Source: Symsagittifera roscoffensis
Taxonomy: Eukaryota > Xenacoelomorpha > Acoela > Convolutidae
Assembly (NCBI RefSeq): GCF_963678635.1
Contig: NC_087068.1
Coordinates: 44,120,313 to 44,184,312, forward strand
Reading direction: 5' to 3'
Length of the DNA stretch: 64,000 bases
Shown here: one piece after another, positions 46,201 through 57,958 of the stretch
Layout of the letters: every line of letters starts with the position of its first letter
Position numbering within the stretch: position 1 is the stretch's first letter
Translations under genes and position numbers: made by a program
Notes under the pieces: model-generated
Told to the model about the DNA's origin: nothing
Seen by the model: the letters and a program-made list of their open reading frames with translations, nothing else
Database searches by the model: none

Positions 46201-47480
46201 GGAATACAAAAAAGAGAAAGAATACAAAGTTGAAGAGATGTGGGACTGTGAGTAATGGGAAAATTTCAAAACCGATGACAGGATCAAAACTCATGTCAGA
46301 AACCACTTTCTTCACAAGAAAGTTCATTCTACAGGCACTCTATTAGCATTAAGAAAAGTTGGATTTCTTTTTGGTTATGTTCAGTGTGATTTGGTTGTTC
46401 CAGATTAACTAAATCAAAAAATGCCAATTTCCTTCAATTTTCAAAAACGTTCAATTGTTAGAAAAGACATTGAATACTACATGAAAAACTATGCAATTGA
46501 GAATGAATTCTTATTACATCCTCAGAGAATGCTGATATTCAGTTTCAAGTTAGAATATGGAACGGTTATAGTTCCGCTCTTCAACTTTCATAAGGAAATT
46601 AATTTTATGGAACTTAATCTCCTGGAAAATATTTCAATGTGTTTATACATTCAGTGGTTGATGCTAGAAGAGAAGGAGATGACAACCCTCTATCAGGAGT
46701 TTTAGCAGAAACAATAATTTTTTTCGGTTTTTCCTCCTATTGATATCTGATCCTTGATAGATTCAAGCATACAATCACGAAATATCTGAACGATCAAAAA
46801 CTCAAAATGTAATCAAGGAACCACGGCTCAAAGCCTGAAAACTGTTGAAAAATGAGGCTGAGTTTCTAAATGAGAAAAGAGGCGGAGTACAAGGCTGAAA
46901 ACAATTAAGTGAGGCGGAGTTTTTAAAATCAACTATTGAGCACAGATAACCCATCACTGTTGGTTTTTTCATACTGCAGTATGCAAAACTGAGAATGTTG
47001 GAGCTCTATTATAATTTCTTTGAGAAGTTCTATCATGTGAACAAATATGAAGCTTTGGAGATTGATTCATACTTGCTTTGCCTAGCTCTTGCTGAAAAAG
47101 GTTTGTACGGTTGTAACCAGCCAGAAAAGGGAACCATTCGGGAGTATTAATCAAACTGAATTGCTAGTTTTGTGTAGCAAGACTTATTGCTGCTAAGACA
47201 ACAAAACAGATAATCTCAAATTCAGTAGTAAAGGTTTGAACAAACGAATTCTGGAAGATTTTAAAGCCTGATCAAAATCAAAGTACAGGAGAATAGTTGT
47301 TTTTCTCCAAAAAGACAAGTTCAAGATGACGGAGTTCATTAAAAAAACGTTGAACTTACAAAAATTGATGCAATATAAAACTTATAAAAAAGTTTTCTTA
47401 TAAAATTGCGGTAAACATTAAAACGACGCGTTTATTTACTCTCTTTGTGATAAATTTGTTTTCTCTAAAAACTTGACTTG
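43300..47480 (+). pseudogene. Type-B DNA polymerase relic, copy B
   Basis: Duplicate of 32820-37000 with the same lesions plus a few of its own, for example a frameshift in the 45290-45360 region that splits the best-preserved frame and one near 46630 in the motif-B region. Shared stops show that the gene was already dead before the duplication. Confidence 0.85.
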
Positions 47481-47969
47481 TTATCAATGTTCCGTTTGGA
47501 TATTACAAATTGTTAGCTAGGTCGAGCATAGGAGCCTCTATAAAACAAGTTTTAGCATGAACTAGGTTGATTATTATCGTTTTGAAGTTTCTTAGCATTG
47601 ACTTTCCATGAACATAGTTATTTAATATTTTGCTTTCGTTTTACAATTGACATGCATTTTATCTTTGATATTTACCATTTAGATAACGCGAGCCGAGATA
47701 TTTGCGAGAAAACTAGAATTTTCAACACGAAAACTAGAAAATAGCCCTATCTTTCCCCTATCTCATTACCTTTTAGACTCTATACCCAATGTTATTACAT
47801 AGCAAGGAAGACTGGAAATCTATAACGTATGTTGAAACATGGGAACTACAATGCACCCTCCCCTCATTTAACCTCCAGTTTCTACTACTCAAGCTGATAA
47901 ACCTCATTTTAGATGTCAAAATAACCAAAGACTTTTTTTATCTCAAATTTTATTAGCTTTGAAATGATA

Positions 47970-48740
47970 GACGAAGAATTGAGACCATTTGCCGTAGGCA
48001 ACACGCTACACGCTGAGACGAATCGCTTCTAAAAGTGCTGGAAACAAGGCCCTCCGATCAACAAAGATTTTTCGGAAATCTACAGGTTGGGTGCGGCACT
48101 AGACGATAAATGGAAATAACAGCACACTCCTTTTGCACCTAAGTGAGCACAATAACATTTAAAAAAGCATTGTTTTTACGAAAAGAAAACCTTCAACGCA
48201 TTGTTGTTTTGAAACTAGGCTTAAAGAAGACCTTTAATTCTCTAAATAGAAGAACAATACTGAATGGTGGTTTTTCCGATATGTCCCGAATTATGCAAAT
48301 AGACGCATTGCGAATATAATGAACCTATTTACGTTTTTACGGAATCTTCAGCATAATGTCAGAAGACCAACCTTAACAGGACAATCCCGAACCCCCATCC
48401 TTTTTTGCACAAACAATCAGATGCCAGTAAACTAGCTTGAAAGCTAGAGTCAAAAATAATCACATTTTTTTTAGATGATGGCAAATTAGCCGATAAACAT
48501 AAGGTGGTAACCGCAGTTTTAGATAAATTTTTAATCCCCAAACTCGGAACAAATTTACTACCTGAGCTTGAACGCGGAAAAGTGTGAACTTTGCGTTTCA
48601 GGACCAACCATGAGTACTCAGCACAGCTCTTATTTGCCCACAAAAAATTTCCTTAACTAAACCCTTAACTGTACTTAGAGAAGAACTTGTTATTCAAGGA
48701 TCTCTAATGTACGAGCTGCGCTGTATGAAAATACTCGACG
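47970..48740 (+). pseudogene. Reverse transcriptase relic with FLDDG motif, copy B
   Basis: Duplicate of 37500-38260. The catalytic-position Asp pair is at 48474-48479. Confidence 0.58.
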
Positions 48741-49422
48741 GAAAAAATAAAAAACCTGGATAATCCTGATTATCATTGACAAACTAGCCCGCCAATTTTG
48801 ATTTTTAACTTCTGTAAATTTAATTTAGCAGGTCAAAACTCCTGTTTATTGCGTAAGAGTCCTTGTTTTTTAAACACTTTTTCATTGATCTTTGCAATAA
48901 ATTTATATTGTCACTTTTCTAAAAACGGTTAAAAACAAAACTTTACAACCGTTTTTCTGGCATTCAAAGGTGGCTTAGGTGTTTCTTCTGCTCTCCTATT
49001 AAGTTTCACCGCTTTCGTAGCCTCACCAGCAGGAGCGAAAAATGCCCTTTGCAATGTTTTTTGTTTGGAGCCTGTTGATGGAACGGTTTGACGTTTTGCC
49101 TTGGAGCCTGTGGTTTGAGTTCAGAAACATTAAAATGGTATCGGAAAACGAATTCCGGAAAAATTTGATCACGAAATTGCAGACTTGATTTTAAAACTCA
49201 AACCAACGGACGTTCAAAAAGTTCAACAAGTTCATAAACAGATTTGGCTATCAATGGTCGATTTTTATCCGTCAAACTATCAAATTAACTACTCAGAATA
49301 GCAATAGAACTTCAATTTGGAAATAAAAATTTTACACGACAACCGTACCGAGGTTGGTTGCCATGGTTTTTTTGCTCCAAAAGTGTTATGAGTTTCTCTT
49401 AGCATTCACGGAATCTCTACAG

Positions 49423-49432
49423 GACCAATCAG
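49423..49432 (+). promoter_or_regulatory. CCAAT box (NF-Y type), copy B
   Basis: gaccaatcag, duplicate of 38943-38952. In this copy a longer open frame (49354-49668) spans it, but it shows no recognised domain. Confidence 0.28.
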
Positions 49433-49689
49433 AAGCGACCAGATGGTTTGAAGCCCGGTCCATGAACTGTTGGTTATCAACTGTTGTGCCATTCTGCCAG
49501 ATTGGCACAACGCAACCTTCCGGCGAAGCGCGAGTTAGCAAAAAAAGGTCTGTACGACGGAAAATGGCTGCGAAGGAGGGTAGAAATATTCTAGAATTTT
49601 CTAATTTCAAAGTTTCGATTAACAAACGAGTATTTCTCAGAAATACAAAAAACGGCCATTTTGACTGAAAAAGTTGAGAAAGTCATTAA

Positions 49690-50164
49690 AACTTAAGTGG
49701 TGGGGGGCACGATTGGCGCGGTCCGATTGTACGCTCCATCGATCACGAATTTCCGAGTTAAGGGTCTTAATTCGGGTATTTTGGTGCAAAAGAGGGTATA
49801 GTAATATTCATTAACGGCTACTAATAGATTTTTGTCCTTACTATATATTTTTTATCTCCTATTTAGACCTGAGAAACACCCAATTTTATCGAAAATTACT
49901 GATTTTCGACCAAACTGCAGACCCCCAAAATGTTGGATATCCGAGCTTTTCCTAACAGCAAAAAACTTTTATACAGGGAGTTGCTACGTAGTTCGATCCC
50001 CCTGACTAACGAAACCGCGTGAAAAAAGACTCAGTAGAAGTTAGGAAAAACAGAAATTTTTTGATCAAAATTTTGATAATATTCCGAATTTTGTCAATTT
50101 TTTTTGGGGATCGAGTTTTTGAGTTTGTAGAGTTAGAGCAATAAAAATTTTTGCGTTAGGAGCG
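49690..50164. other. Stretch without a recognised gene
   Basis: Less AT-rich than the left part of the window. No domain or element end was identified. It lies between the 9.3-kb duplicate and the ACCCTCCG repeat and may be a further part of that repeat. Confidence 0.35.
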
Positions 50165-50206
50165 TGCTAGCCTAATGTGTTCGGTTATTAGAGAAATTTT
50201 TGAGTA

Positions 50207-50280
50207 ACCCTCCGATTAGCTCCGTGGATAGAGCTAACGACTTAGAGATTGGAAAAGGAAGGAATCGGAGGGTCCAAATT
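50207..50280 (+). repeat. tRNA-like / SINE-like sequence in R1
   Basis: An 11-bp perfect stem (accctccgatt at 50207-50217 with aatcggagggt at 50263-50273) encloses a D-arm-like hairpin tagctc-cgtggata-gagcta (50217-50236) that fits a polymerase III A box with one mismatch. gggtccaaatt (50270-50280) loosely resembles a B box. No anticodon stem can be drawn, so it is not a working tRNA gene. Confidence 0.45.
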
Positions 50281-50769
50281 TGATAGTTATTGGCCAAATT
50301 TTTGTCTCCAAACCAATTTTGGTCCGGATTTTTGCATTGTTCCAGTGCTGTACGGGGCTACTACACTCGTTTCATTAATTTTTAGGCACTTTCAACACGA
50401 ATTGCGGAAAAAATTATTCAGAACCTATATAGGTGGTGAAAAAAGGCCATTTTGACAAACGCGTTTTTGGCAATTTCTCAAAGACTAGCCAACCGATCGG
50501 GATAACTTTGGTACCATAACTTTGGTACTTTGGTTTTTGACCATTTTTCCGGACCGCAATCGTTTTTGGGTTGATAATTTCGGAAAAGAAAATTTTTTTA
50601 GATTTGTTGGTCCGGAGGGTCCAAATTTTAGGGAACCCTCCGAGAGGCAGAAAACTTTGTAAGATCACCTTTTTAATCTATTGGGAAGGTTTACCGTGTC
50701 AGCCAAACTGGTTTTAAGTCAGTAACACCGCATTCGGAGGCTTTGTCGCGGTAAAATAACCCTTTTTCT

Positions 50770-51170
50770 TGATTTTTGGGGAACCCTCCGAAGTAACCCT
50801 CCGGAGTCAGCTAAGCTCCTTAGCAACCCCCCACAGTGGAAATTTTCCACGAGACCCTCCGAAGAAGTTAGAACAACCCCCCACGGAGAATTTAGCTGGT
50901 GTTGACACCTCCTGAGACTAGTAGGAGACCCTTACAAGTGATATTCAAAGAATTTGAAATTTTGAAGGAACCCTCCGAAGTAACCCTCCGGAGCGTATTA
51001 AGCCCCTTACTGACCCTCCTTAGTGAGTTTAGAGGGACCCTCCGAAGTAACTTGGGTGACTAAGGTACCCTCCGAAGTAACCCTCCAAGGTAAGCTAAGT
51101 GTCTTAACAACCCTCCGGAGTAACCCTCCGGAGTGACTTAAGCCTCTTAGCAACCCTCCTTATGGAAAAT
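50770..51170. repeat. Degenerate minisatellite of accctccg(a/g)ag motif (R1)
   Basis: The heptamer ccctccg occurs about ten times in 400 bp, mostly as accctccgaagtaaccctccggag, spaced by similar ctaagc-ctta linkers. A matching array lies at about 52650-53060. Confidence 0.85.
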
Positions 51171-51315
51171 TTAGGGGTATCTTCTGGGGCAATTTGAGCA
51201 ACTAGAATATCCATTTAGAGTCGGAATAAAAAGTCAACTACCAACGGGCGTGCATATTAAGACCACAGGAGCCCATTTGACCCGGAGATTCGTGATCAAC
51301 TTTGGATTCTAGATC

Positions 51316-52051
51316 GGGCCCAGGGCAGCCCCATCGAGGCCAGGTCCCGCCGGAGACGGATGCCACCCCGGAGACAAGATTGCCCACTGTGCCACAAGTC
51401 AGATCGGTCCCAGATCTGACTACGTTCTCACAGGACACGAAGATGTATGCTTCGATGTTTGAGCCTCTGAACAGATCTCTCGAGACAGTCATCACCAAGC
51501 TCTCGAAGTCAACCGAGAGAGGAGAGAGGTCAAGAAGGACATTGAAAAAGCCGAAACCAAACAAAGACGAGTCAGACGGCTGCATTGATACTTGGATAGA
51601 GGTGATGAAGTTGCACTTTGAACAGGAGAGTCTCTCAAAGAAACAGGATTGCAGCGCACTGGCAAGCAACCTGGAGGGTACCGCCCTGAATTGTGTAATG
51701 GCGATAAGGGCAAATGAACGAGACAGTGCTCGCAAGATATTTGACATCCTGCTGAATCGTTTCGGCTCTGGAGTACAAAGGCATCAGGCTATGGCGAAGT
51801 TCGAGAAAAGGTGTCAAAGAGATGACGAATCCATAGACAAGATTCTGGACGACCTTGAATTACTTAGGAGGAGAAGCAACCCTGATGAGAGAATTTCCGA
51901 CCAGAACTTAGCGATTGCCTCGAAGTTCATGGATGGAGTGAAGAGTGAAGAATTAAAAACTATGCTAGCGACACACTTCACCCTGTCGCTTGACCAGGTA
52001 CCCACGCCCGATGATTTGCGTATGAAGTCGCGTGAGTACTTGCTAGCATAA
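51316..52051 (+). pseudogene. Detached gypsy gag fragment between R1 and R2
   Basis: An open frame from about 51316 to 52051 that matches 55386-56110 of the main gypsy gag. It includes the capsid core (DTWIEVMKLHF, LLNRFGSGVQ, FMDGVKSEELKTML). It keeps Gln (cag) where the main element has a TAG stop at 56063-56065, so it was copied before that mutation or from a sister element. It has no start of its own. The upstream ATG at 51302 lies in R1 sequence. Confidence 0.9.
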
Positions 52052-53238
52052 CGTGCTCGGTTATTAGAGAAATTTTTGAGTAACCCTCCGATTAGATCCG
52101 TGGATAGAGCTAACGACTTAGAGATTGGAAAAGGAAGGAATCGGAGGGTCCAAATTTGATAGTTTTTGGCCCAATTTTGGTCTCCAAACCAATTTTGGTC
52201 CGGTTTTTTGGATTGTTCCAGTGCTGTACGGGGCTACTACGCTCGTTTCAATTATTTTTAGGCACTTTCATCAGGAATTGCGGAAAAAATCTTTCAGAAC
52301 CTAAGTAGGTGGTGAAAAAAGGCCATTTTGACTAACACGTTTTTGGCAATTTCTCAAAGACTAGCCAACCGATGAGGATAATTTTTGTACCATAAGTCGA
52401 CGTTTTTGACCACTTTTCCGGACCGCAACCGTTTTTGGGTTGATAATCTCGGAAAAGAAAATTTTTTTTAGAATTTGTTGGTCCGGAGGGTCCAAATTTT
52501 AGGGAACCCGCGAGAGGCAAAAATTTTTGTAAGATCACCTTTTTATTCTACTGGGAAGGTTAACCGTGTCAGCCAACCTGGTTTTAAGTCAGTTACACGG
52601 CATTCGGAGGCTTCGTCGCGGTACAATAACCCTTTTTCTTGATTTTTCAGGAACCCTCCGAAGTAACCCTCCGGAGTCAGCTAAGCTCCTTAGCAGCCCG
52701 CCTTAGTAGAAATTTTCCACGAGACCCTCCGAAGAAGTTAGAACAACCCCCCATGGAGAATTTAGCTGGTGTTGGCACCTCCTGAGACAAGTAGGAGACC
52801 CTTACAAGTGATATTCAAAGTAGAAATTTTCCACGCCTTAGTAGAAATTTTCCACGAGACCCTCCGAAGAAGTTAGAACAACCCCCCACGGAGAATTTAG
52901 CTGGTGTTGACACCTCCTGAGACTAGTAGGAGACCCTTACAAGTGACCCTCCTTAGTGAGTTTAGGGGGACCCTCCGAAGTAACTTGGGTGACTAAGGTA
53001 CCCCCCGAAGTAACCCTCCAAGGTAAGCTAAGTGTCTTAACAACCCTCCGGAGTGACTTAAGCCTCTTAGCAACCCTCCTTATTGAAAAATTAGGGATAT
53101 CTTCTGGGGCAATTTGAGCAACTAGAATATCCATTTAGAGTCGGAATAAAAAGTCAACTATCAACGGGCGTGCATATTAAGACCACAGGAGCCCATTTGA
53201 CTCGGAGATTCGTGATCAACTTTGGATTCTAGATCGGG
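52041..53238. repeat. ACCCTCCG-rich long repeat, copy R2
   Basis: Second copy of 50165-51318, ending directly before the gypsy 5' LTR. It contains the tRNA-like hairpin again (11-bp stem 52083-52093 with 52139-52149, D-arm mutated) and a local rearrangement with a repeated gtagaaattttccacg block near 52820-52850. Confidence 0.88.
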
Positions 53239-53290
53239 TCTGTTAGAGGTACCCGAACAAAATTTTTTTTGGTTGTTATTTTGGTTGTGT

Positions 53291-53612
53291 GGTTGCCTTG
53301 AGCTACTTAATAGGAAAGCTCGGGCAATTCGGGAACACGTATAAGAAGACCTCGGTGAGTGTATTAGGCAGATACACACTCATTGGAAAGAAAAGTTGTT
53401 CCCTGCTCTCGTGCACTTGGAGCGTTCCGGGTGTGGGGGAGCTTTTTCATGGGCTTTAGAAAATTTTCGATCAGAGGTTGCCTTGAGCTACTTGGTAGGA
53501 CAGCTCGGGCAATCGCAGGACACCTAAAAGAAGACCTCGTTGGGTGTATTAGGCAAATACACACTCACTTGAGAGGACTGTGTCCTGGCATTCGTTCTTT
53601 TGGAGCGTTCCG
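53291..53612. repeat. 185-bp tandem repeat in the LTR U3 region
   Basis: Two copies (53291-53419 and 53476-53612) share ggttgccttgagctactt, gctcgggcaat, aagaagacctcg, a gtgtattaggca-atacacactca hairpin and ggagcgttccg. U3 direct repeats often act as enhancers in retroelements. Confidence 0.85.
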
Positions 53613-53700
53613 TCTGAGGGAAGTCTTTTTCTTTAAGACTAAGTTTTATTGATCTGTTTCTGAATCTTCACTGCCTTTTTACAAAAGATTGTTTAATTTT

Positions 53701-53706
53701 AATAAA
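53701..53706 (+). promoter_or_regulatory. Polyadenylation signal in the gypsy LTR
   Basis: AATAAA inside the proposed LTR. It fits the R-region position. Confidence 0.45.
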
Positions 53707-53982
53707 GCAGTGATTTGATAAGAGTGTGGCGGTAAATTGATACTGACGAAAGGTCGCTGTCACCTGTAGGAAATTCTTATCTGATTATCAATTGTGTTAG
53801 TGTATTGACTATATCCTGTGAAAATTTTGTGGTACTGTTATACTACACAGCGGGGTTGAGTTAGCATTATATCAATACTGAGTAGGCCCTCTGTGTAACT
53901 TTAGCTGAGTCACTAACATTGTCATCGAGAAATCTAAGAGACATTTTTGATACTAAACGCAGGCAGCGTTAAGTAAATTAAC

Positions 53983-56110
53983 TTGGATTTGTACATCGCC
54001 ATTAAATTGTACGAATATTGTTATTTATTACAAAGTATGCAGCGTAGAGACTCATTAGGATCGACTACTAAGATTCCCAGGCTGAGCAAGGGAAGCACGC
54101 GAAAATTTAAAACTAGGCGTAGCCAATCTTCGTTTAGCAGCGCTTCTGACGTTTTTGCTGACAACGAATCGACTAAAGGTCAAGCTGATCTTTCAGTGAG
54201 CAAAATGAAACTAAGGAGCGAGAAGAACCTCGATGGCGATCAAGGGCGGAGCGCCGAGGCCATACCGGCGAGCGAAGCGCTTGTGGACCCCGTTGACGAA
54301 GGGGAACGAACGCTTATTCGACCCGACTTTGAGCCGAGCGAGGACCTCGAACGGGAGGAAGTCGAGAGGACGGAGGAGGCCTCGGAGCGTTCCGAGGTCG
54401 AGCCGCGAGAGGAAGTGTTATTCAGGGGAATGTCCAAATCGGAGACTAAGAGTCATAAGGGGAAAAAAGAACTTTCACACCCAGCCAATACCCACTCATC
54501 TCTGGCCAAGCAGAGCAAGAACGCGATGATGTGGAGTATAAGCCCGAGTGAAGAACAAACGTGTTCGAAGGCCTAGAAAAGCTGGAAATCTTTGTACGAT
54601 GAGCGCATGGCGTCACTACGAACTGAAGGTCTGTCTTCCAGTTATGACCCATCCGGATGTGAACTTCACGCCGTGCCCAAGGAAGGACATGAGCAGGAAG
54701 GCGTCGTCTTCTCGCCGACCAGGCCCATGTCAGATGGGATAACGATGGGAGCGTCCTCAACGTTCGACAGGTTGATGATGTCGATGGGCAAGCAAAAAGG
54801 CGGCGCGTCATCAAGTACCAGGCTGCAACCGCAGTTGACCTCATCTTCTCTGGGGCTAACCCCGACATTGGGGGCAACTGGCGATATAAGTGACATGTTT
54901 GCTGGCGTAATGACTCGTCTGGATGAACTGAGACGGGACATGACTAAAAGAATAGATCAAGTTGACGAGAGAGCTCACCAGGGTCGAGAGAATTTGCCAG
55001 ATGAACTGACGCACGTGAAGTCGCAGGCAAGAGTCGATCAGGCTCAATTGATTCGCAACACCGATCAATGCCTGGCTGAGAGCTTGTCACAGGCAAACAA
55101 GGAGTCAGAGGAAAGAGAGGCTAGGATGGCAAGAGAGATCGAGCGATTGTTGAACGATCATGACAATACCTATGCCCATACGATGACTAGCCTGGAAAAA
55201 AGGTTAAATGTCAAATCTGAACTGATGATGCGGAAGCTTGTCGAAATCTTAAACGGAAGTAGTCGGGAGGAGCGTTCCAACCCAAGGGAGCGCTCACGCC
55301 AGGCGAATGATGGAGATGGAGCAGGCGACTATGCTGGGGCCCAGCAAAATTCGAGAGCGAATTACGAATCTAGGAATAGGGAGCGGCCCAGGGCAGCCTC
55401 ATCGAGGCCAGGTCCCGCCGGAGACGGATGCCACCCCGGAGACAAGATTGCCCACTGTGCCACAAGTCAGATTGGTCCCAGATCTGACTACGGTCTCACA
55501 GGACACGACGATGTATGCTTCGATGTTTGAGCCTCTGAACAGATCTCTCGAGACATTCATCACCAAGCTCTCGAAGTCAACCGAAAGAGGAGAGAGGTCA
55601 AGAAGGACATTGAAAAAGCCGAAATCATACAAAGACGAGTCAGACGGCTGCATTGATACTTGGATAGAGGTGATGAAGTTGAATTTTGAAGAGGAGAATC
55701 TCTCAAAGAAACAGGAATGCAGCGCACTGACAAGCAACCTGGAGGGTACCGCCCTGAATTGTAAAATGGCGAAAAGGGCAAATGAACGAGACAGTGCTCG
55801 CAAGATATTTGACATCCTGCTGAATCGTTTCGGCTCTGGAGTACAAGGGCATCAGGCTGTGGTGAAGTTCGAGAAGAAGCGTCAAAGAGATGACGAATCC
55901 ATAAACAAGATTTTGGACGACCTTGAATTACTTAGGAGGAGAAGCAACCCTGATGAGAGAATTTCCGAGCAGAACTTAGCGACTGCCTCGAAGTTCATGG
56001 ATGGAGTGAAGAGTGAAGAATTAAAAACAATGCTAGCCACACACTTCACCCTGTCGCTTAACTAGGTACCCACGCCCGATGATTTGCGTATGAAGTCGCG
56101 TGAGTACTTG
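53983..56110 (+). pseudogene. Gypsy gag: long N-terminal region and capsid
   Basis: The likely start is the Met in MQRRDSLG (about 54037). A basic, Ser-rich head and an acidic Glu-rich part are followed by an in-frame TAG at 54574-54576. A coiled-coil-like segment (DELRRDMTKRIDQVDERAHQ) runs to about 55270. A frameshift near 55380-55420 leads into the capsid core (DTWIEVMKLNF, LLNRFGSGVQ, KFMDGVKSEELKTML), which stops at a TAG at 56063-56065. The N-terminal extension of about 450 residues before the capsid is long for gypsy gag. The capsid packages the element RNA. Confidence 0.9.
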
Positions 56111-56527
56111 CTCGTAAAACCGAGGGCGCAAAACCGTTACAGCAATTATGGCAACTACAGCGGAACAAACACTGGCGCGAACTCCAGTTGGTACAAACCT
56201 CGCGACGACATGGATAAGAGGAGGTCCTGTGCGAATTGTGGCTCGATGAACCTTCATGTTTCCGCATGTTGTGCCTACAAACAGAACATGAAGGCGATAG
56301 GCCACTTTCTCGACGACGTTGATGCGACCGACGAGGACCACGAAGAGTACGTTAGAGGGCTCATTATGAAGTATGGACCGAGGTGCTTCTTCTGTAATTT
56401 TGAGGGACACTTCATGTCGGACTGCACTCAATTTTGGGATGTAGTGGCGGACGCAAAACATCCCCGCCATGAAGAGGCGCTTTCGGGCGACAAACCCCCG
56501 TCGAGCACGTCTGATGAACGAGGCTGA
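56084..56527 (+). pseudogene. Gypsy gag nucleocapsid, two zinc knuckles
   Basis: Same frame as the capsid, after its premature stop. It carries CANCGSMNLHVSACC (C-x2-C-x5-H-x4-C, residues 49-63) and the canonical CFFCNFEGHFMSDC (C-x2-C-x4-H-x4-C, residues 101-114). It binds element RNA. The frame ends in TGA at 56525-56527. Confidence 0.9.
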
Positions 56528-56668
56528 ATCTCGGAGAAAATAGACAACACCGAGAACTTTTACGACTAAGAAGGTAAAGACCATGCCTGACGAGGTGGTA
56601 GCCTCGAGCTTGGAGGCAAAGTCGGCCGGCCCCCTCAATGTGGATTATGATTTGGCAGCAAGGAAGCG

Positions 56669-57958
56669 TTGCAGAATGTCCAACAGGAGCTAGCTACGAA
56701 AGAAGTTGAGCAATGGGTAAAGTCGGAACTGGAGAGCACAGATCTTCATGAAAAATTTGACTTTTTGAGTAAAACAACAAAAGAGGACACACAAGAACCC
56801 AGAAAGCAGGTATTAAAACTAAACGTCATATCGGGTAGAACTTTCGGCATGACGAAAGAAGGGACGAAGATAATGTCCATCATCTCAGTCGCGGGACACC
56901 AGGTGGTCAAGAACTTGAGTGAACCGTCCGAGATTACGCTGGTCCACCTGGATATTTATGCAGACTACCTGAGGGAGAAGGATCCCATGCTGGACTCCAG
57001 GGCAGTGCGAGCGCTGCTCACGACAGGAGGTCCGAGGCTGATGATAGTGGATGGACATTACATCGAAGTCCATGGCCCATATCCAATTCTGATGAATGTG
57101 GACGGCATCAACATCTACACAAAAGCTCACGTAACTGACGCGAGTGATCAGGTAGGCCGGATATACATGGGCCAAGAAGAGCTGAAGGTGCGACGAATCG
57201 GACACAATGCCATGCTTGAACAGGATGCGGTCCACATGGGTTGCGAAGCCGATCTGGCAGCACATGTGCTAGATGTGCAGGGCAAACAACTATCAGTGAA
57301 AGGACTGTTAGACACGGGTGCAGTTATAAGTGTCTTGCCAGTCAAAACCTGGTTTGACATGGGCTTTGACAGGTCGGATCTGGTACCGACAAACATCAGA
57401 CTGGCAGCTGCCAATCAGGGAGCAATCTGTGTGACAGGACGGACCCCGATCATATCGCTGCAGCTTGGGGGAAGACATCTTTGGATGAGCTTCCTGGTGT
57501 TGAAAAGTTTGGACGAATCCGATCAATTCATCCTGGGAAAGGATTTCGTACGCAACTTTGATGTCACGATCGACCTCAATGACGGGTTGATCAAGATCAA
57601 AGATCCGGAGAGGAATTATGAAAAGAAACCTCTTAATAAGATCTTAATAAACCAAGCTAAGGTGCCAATTTTTCTGGATCGAAAAGTGAGATTGAAACCA
57701 AACCAAGCCGTGGTAGCGAAGTTTAGGATGAGGAATATAAAGGAACTCAGTGATGACAGACAGGTATGTCTGGTACCAAATCCAAACAGTAAGAGCTCGG
57801 CTATTTTAGGAAGAAGCTTCTCACTCATTCAGAGCGGACTTTGTGTGAGTGTTGAACACAGAAGCAACAACAGTGACAATACAGAGGGGAAAGAAACTTG
57901 GCTACGCATTGCCTCTGAATACAGACTTTCAGAGTGTGGAGAACATGAAAAAGTTTGA
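56669..57958 (+). pseudogene. Gypsy pol N-terminus with aspartic protease
   Basis: 429 codons. The retropepsin active site LLDTGAVISVLP is at residues 213-224, and the matching ILGKDFVRNFDVTID block is near residue 288. The catalytic residues look intact. The frame runs out near 57880-57958, where the next frame takes over. It cleaves the polyprotein during particle maturation. Confidence 0.93.

Larger units (their letters stand above)
40413..49685. repeat. Segmental duplication, copy B (9.27 kb)
   Basis: Second direct copy of 29927-39205. It begins abruptly inside copia gag, and the rest of that copia element is absent to its left, so it is the derived copy or one end of a recombination event. 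It ends at 49685, after which the sequence changes character. Confidence 0.95.
50165..51318. repeat. ACCCTCCG-rich long repeat, copy R1
   Basis: About 1.15 kb, matching 52041-53238 from tgctagc...tcggttattagag to ggattctagatcggg. The first part carries a tRNA-like hairpin. The second (about 50770-51170) is a degenerate tandem array of accctccgaagtaaccctcc blocks. It codes for nothing recognisable. It flanks a gag fragment and then the gypsy LTR, so it may be part of an older nested element. Confidence 0.88.
53241..53918 (+). repeat. Probable gypsy 5' LTR
   Basis: It starts TGTTAG and ends CTAACA (perfect 6-bp inverted ends) and contains an AATAAA at 53701-53706. The following bases (ttgtcatcgag) do not begin with the usual TGG of a primer site, which weakens the right boundary. 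The matching 3' LTR is not in the window. Confidence 0.55.

Noticed and set aside
50207-50280. Functional tRNA gene
   Set aside because: The closing stem is 11 bp, no anticodon stem or loop can be drawn, and the T arm does not fold. It is at most tRNA-derived.
51238-51747. 169-codon minus-strand open frame, also seen at 55399-55815
   Set aside because: Antisense shadow of gypsy gag. The sense strand carries the conserved capsid motifs.
50165-53238. R1 and R2 as the two LTRs of a small element around the gag fragment
   Set aside because: R1 and R2 lack convincing TG...CA ends. No primer site or polypurine tract borders the gag piece, and R2 is followed directly by a different LTR-like start.
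53241-53918. Gypsy primer-binding site after the proposed LTR
   Set aside because: The bases after CTAACA do not begin TGG, and I could not match them to a tRNA 3' end, so no primer site is annotated.
56033-56638. 201-codon minus-strand open frame
   Set aside because: Antisense of the zinc-knuckle region. It has no domain of its own.
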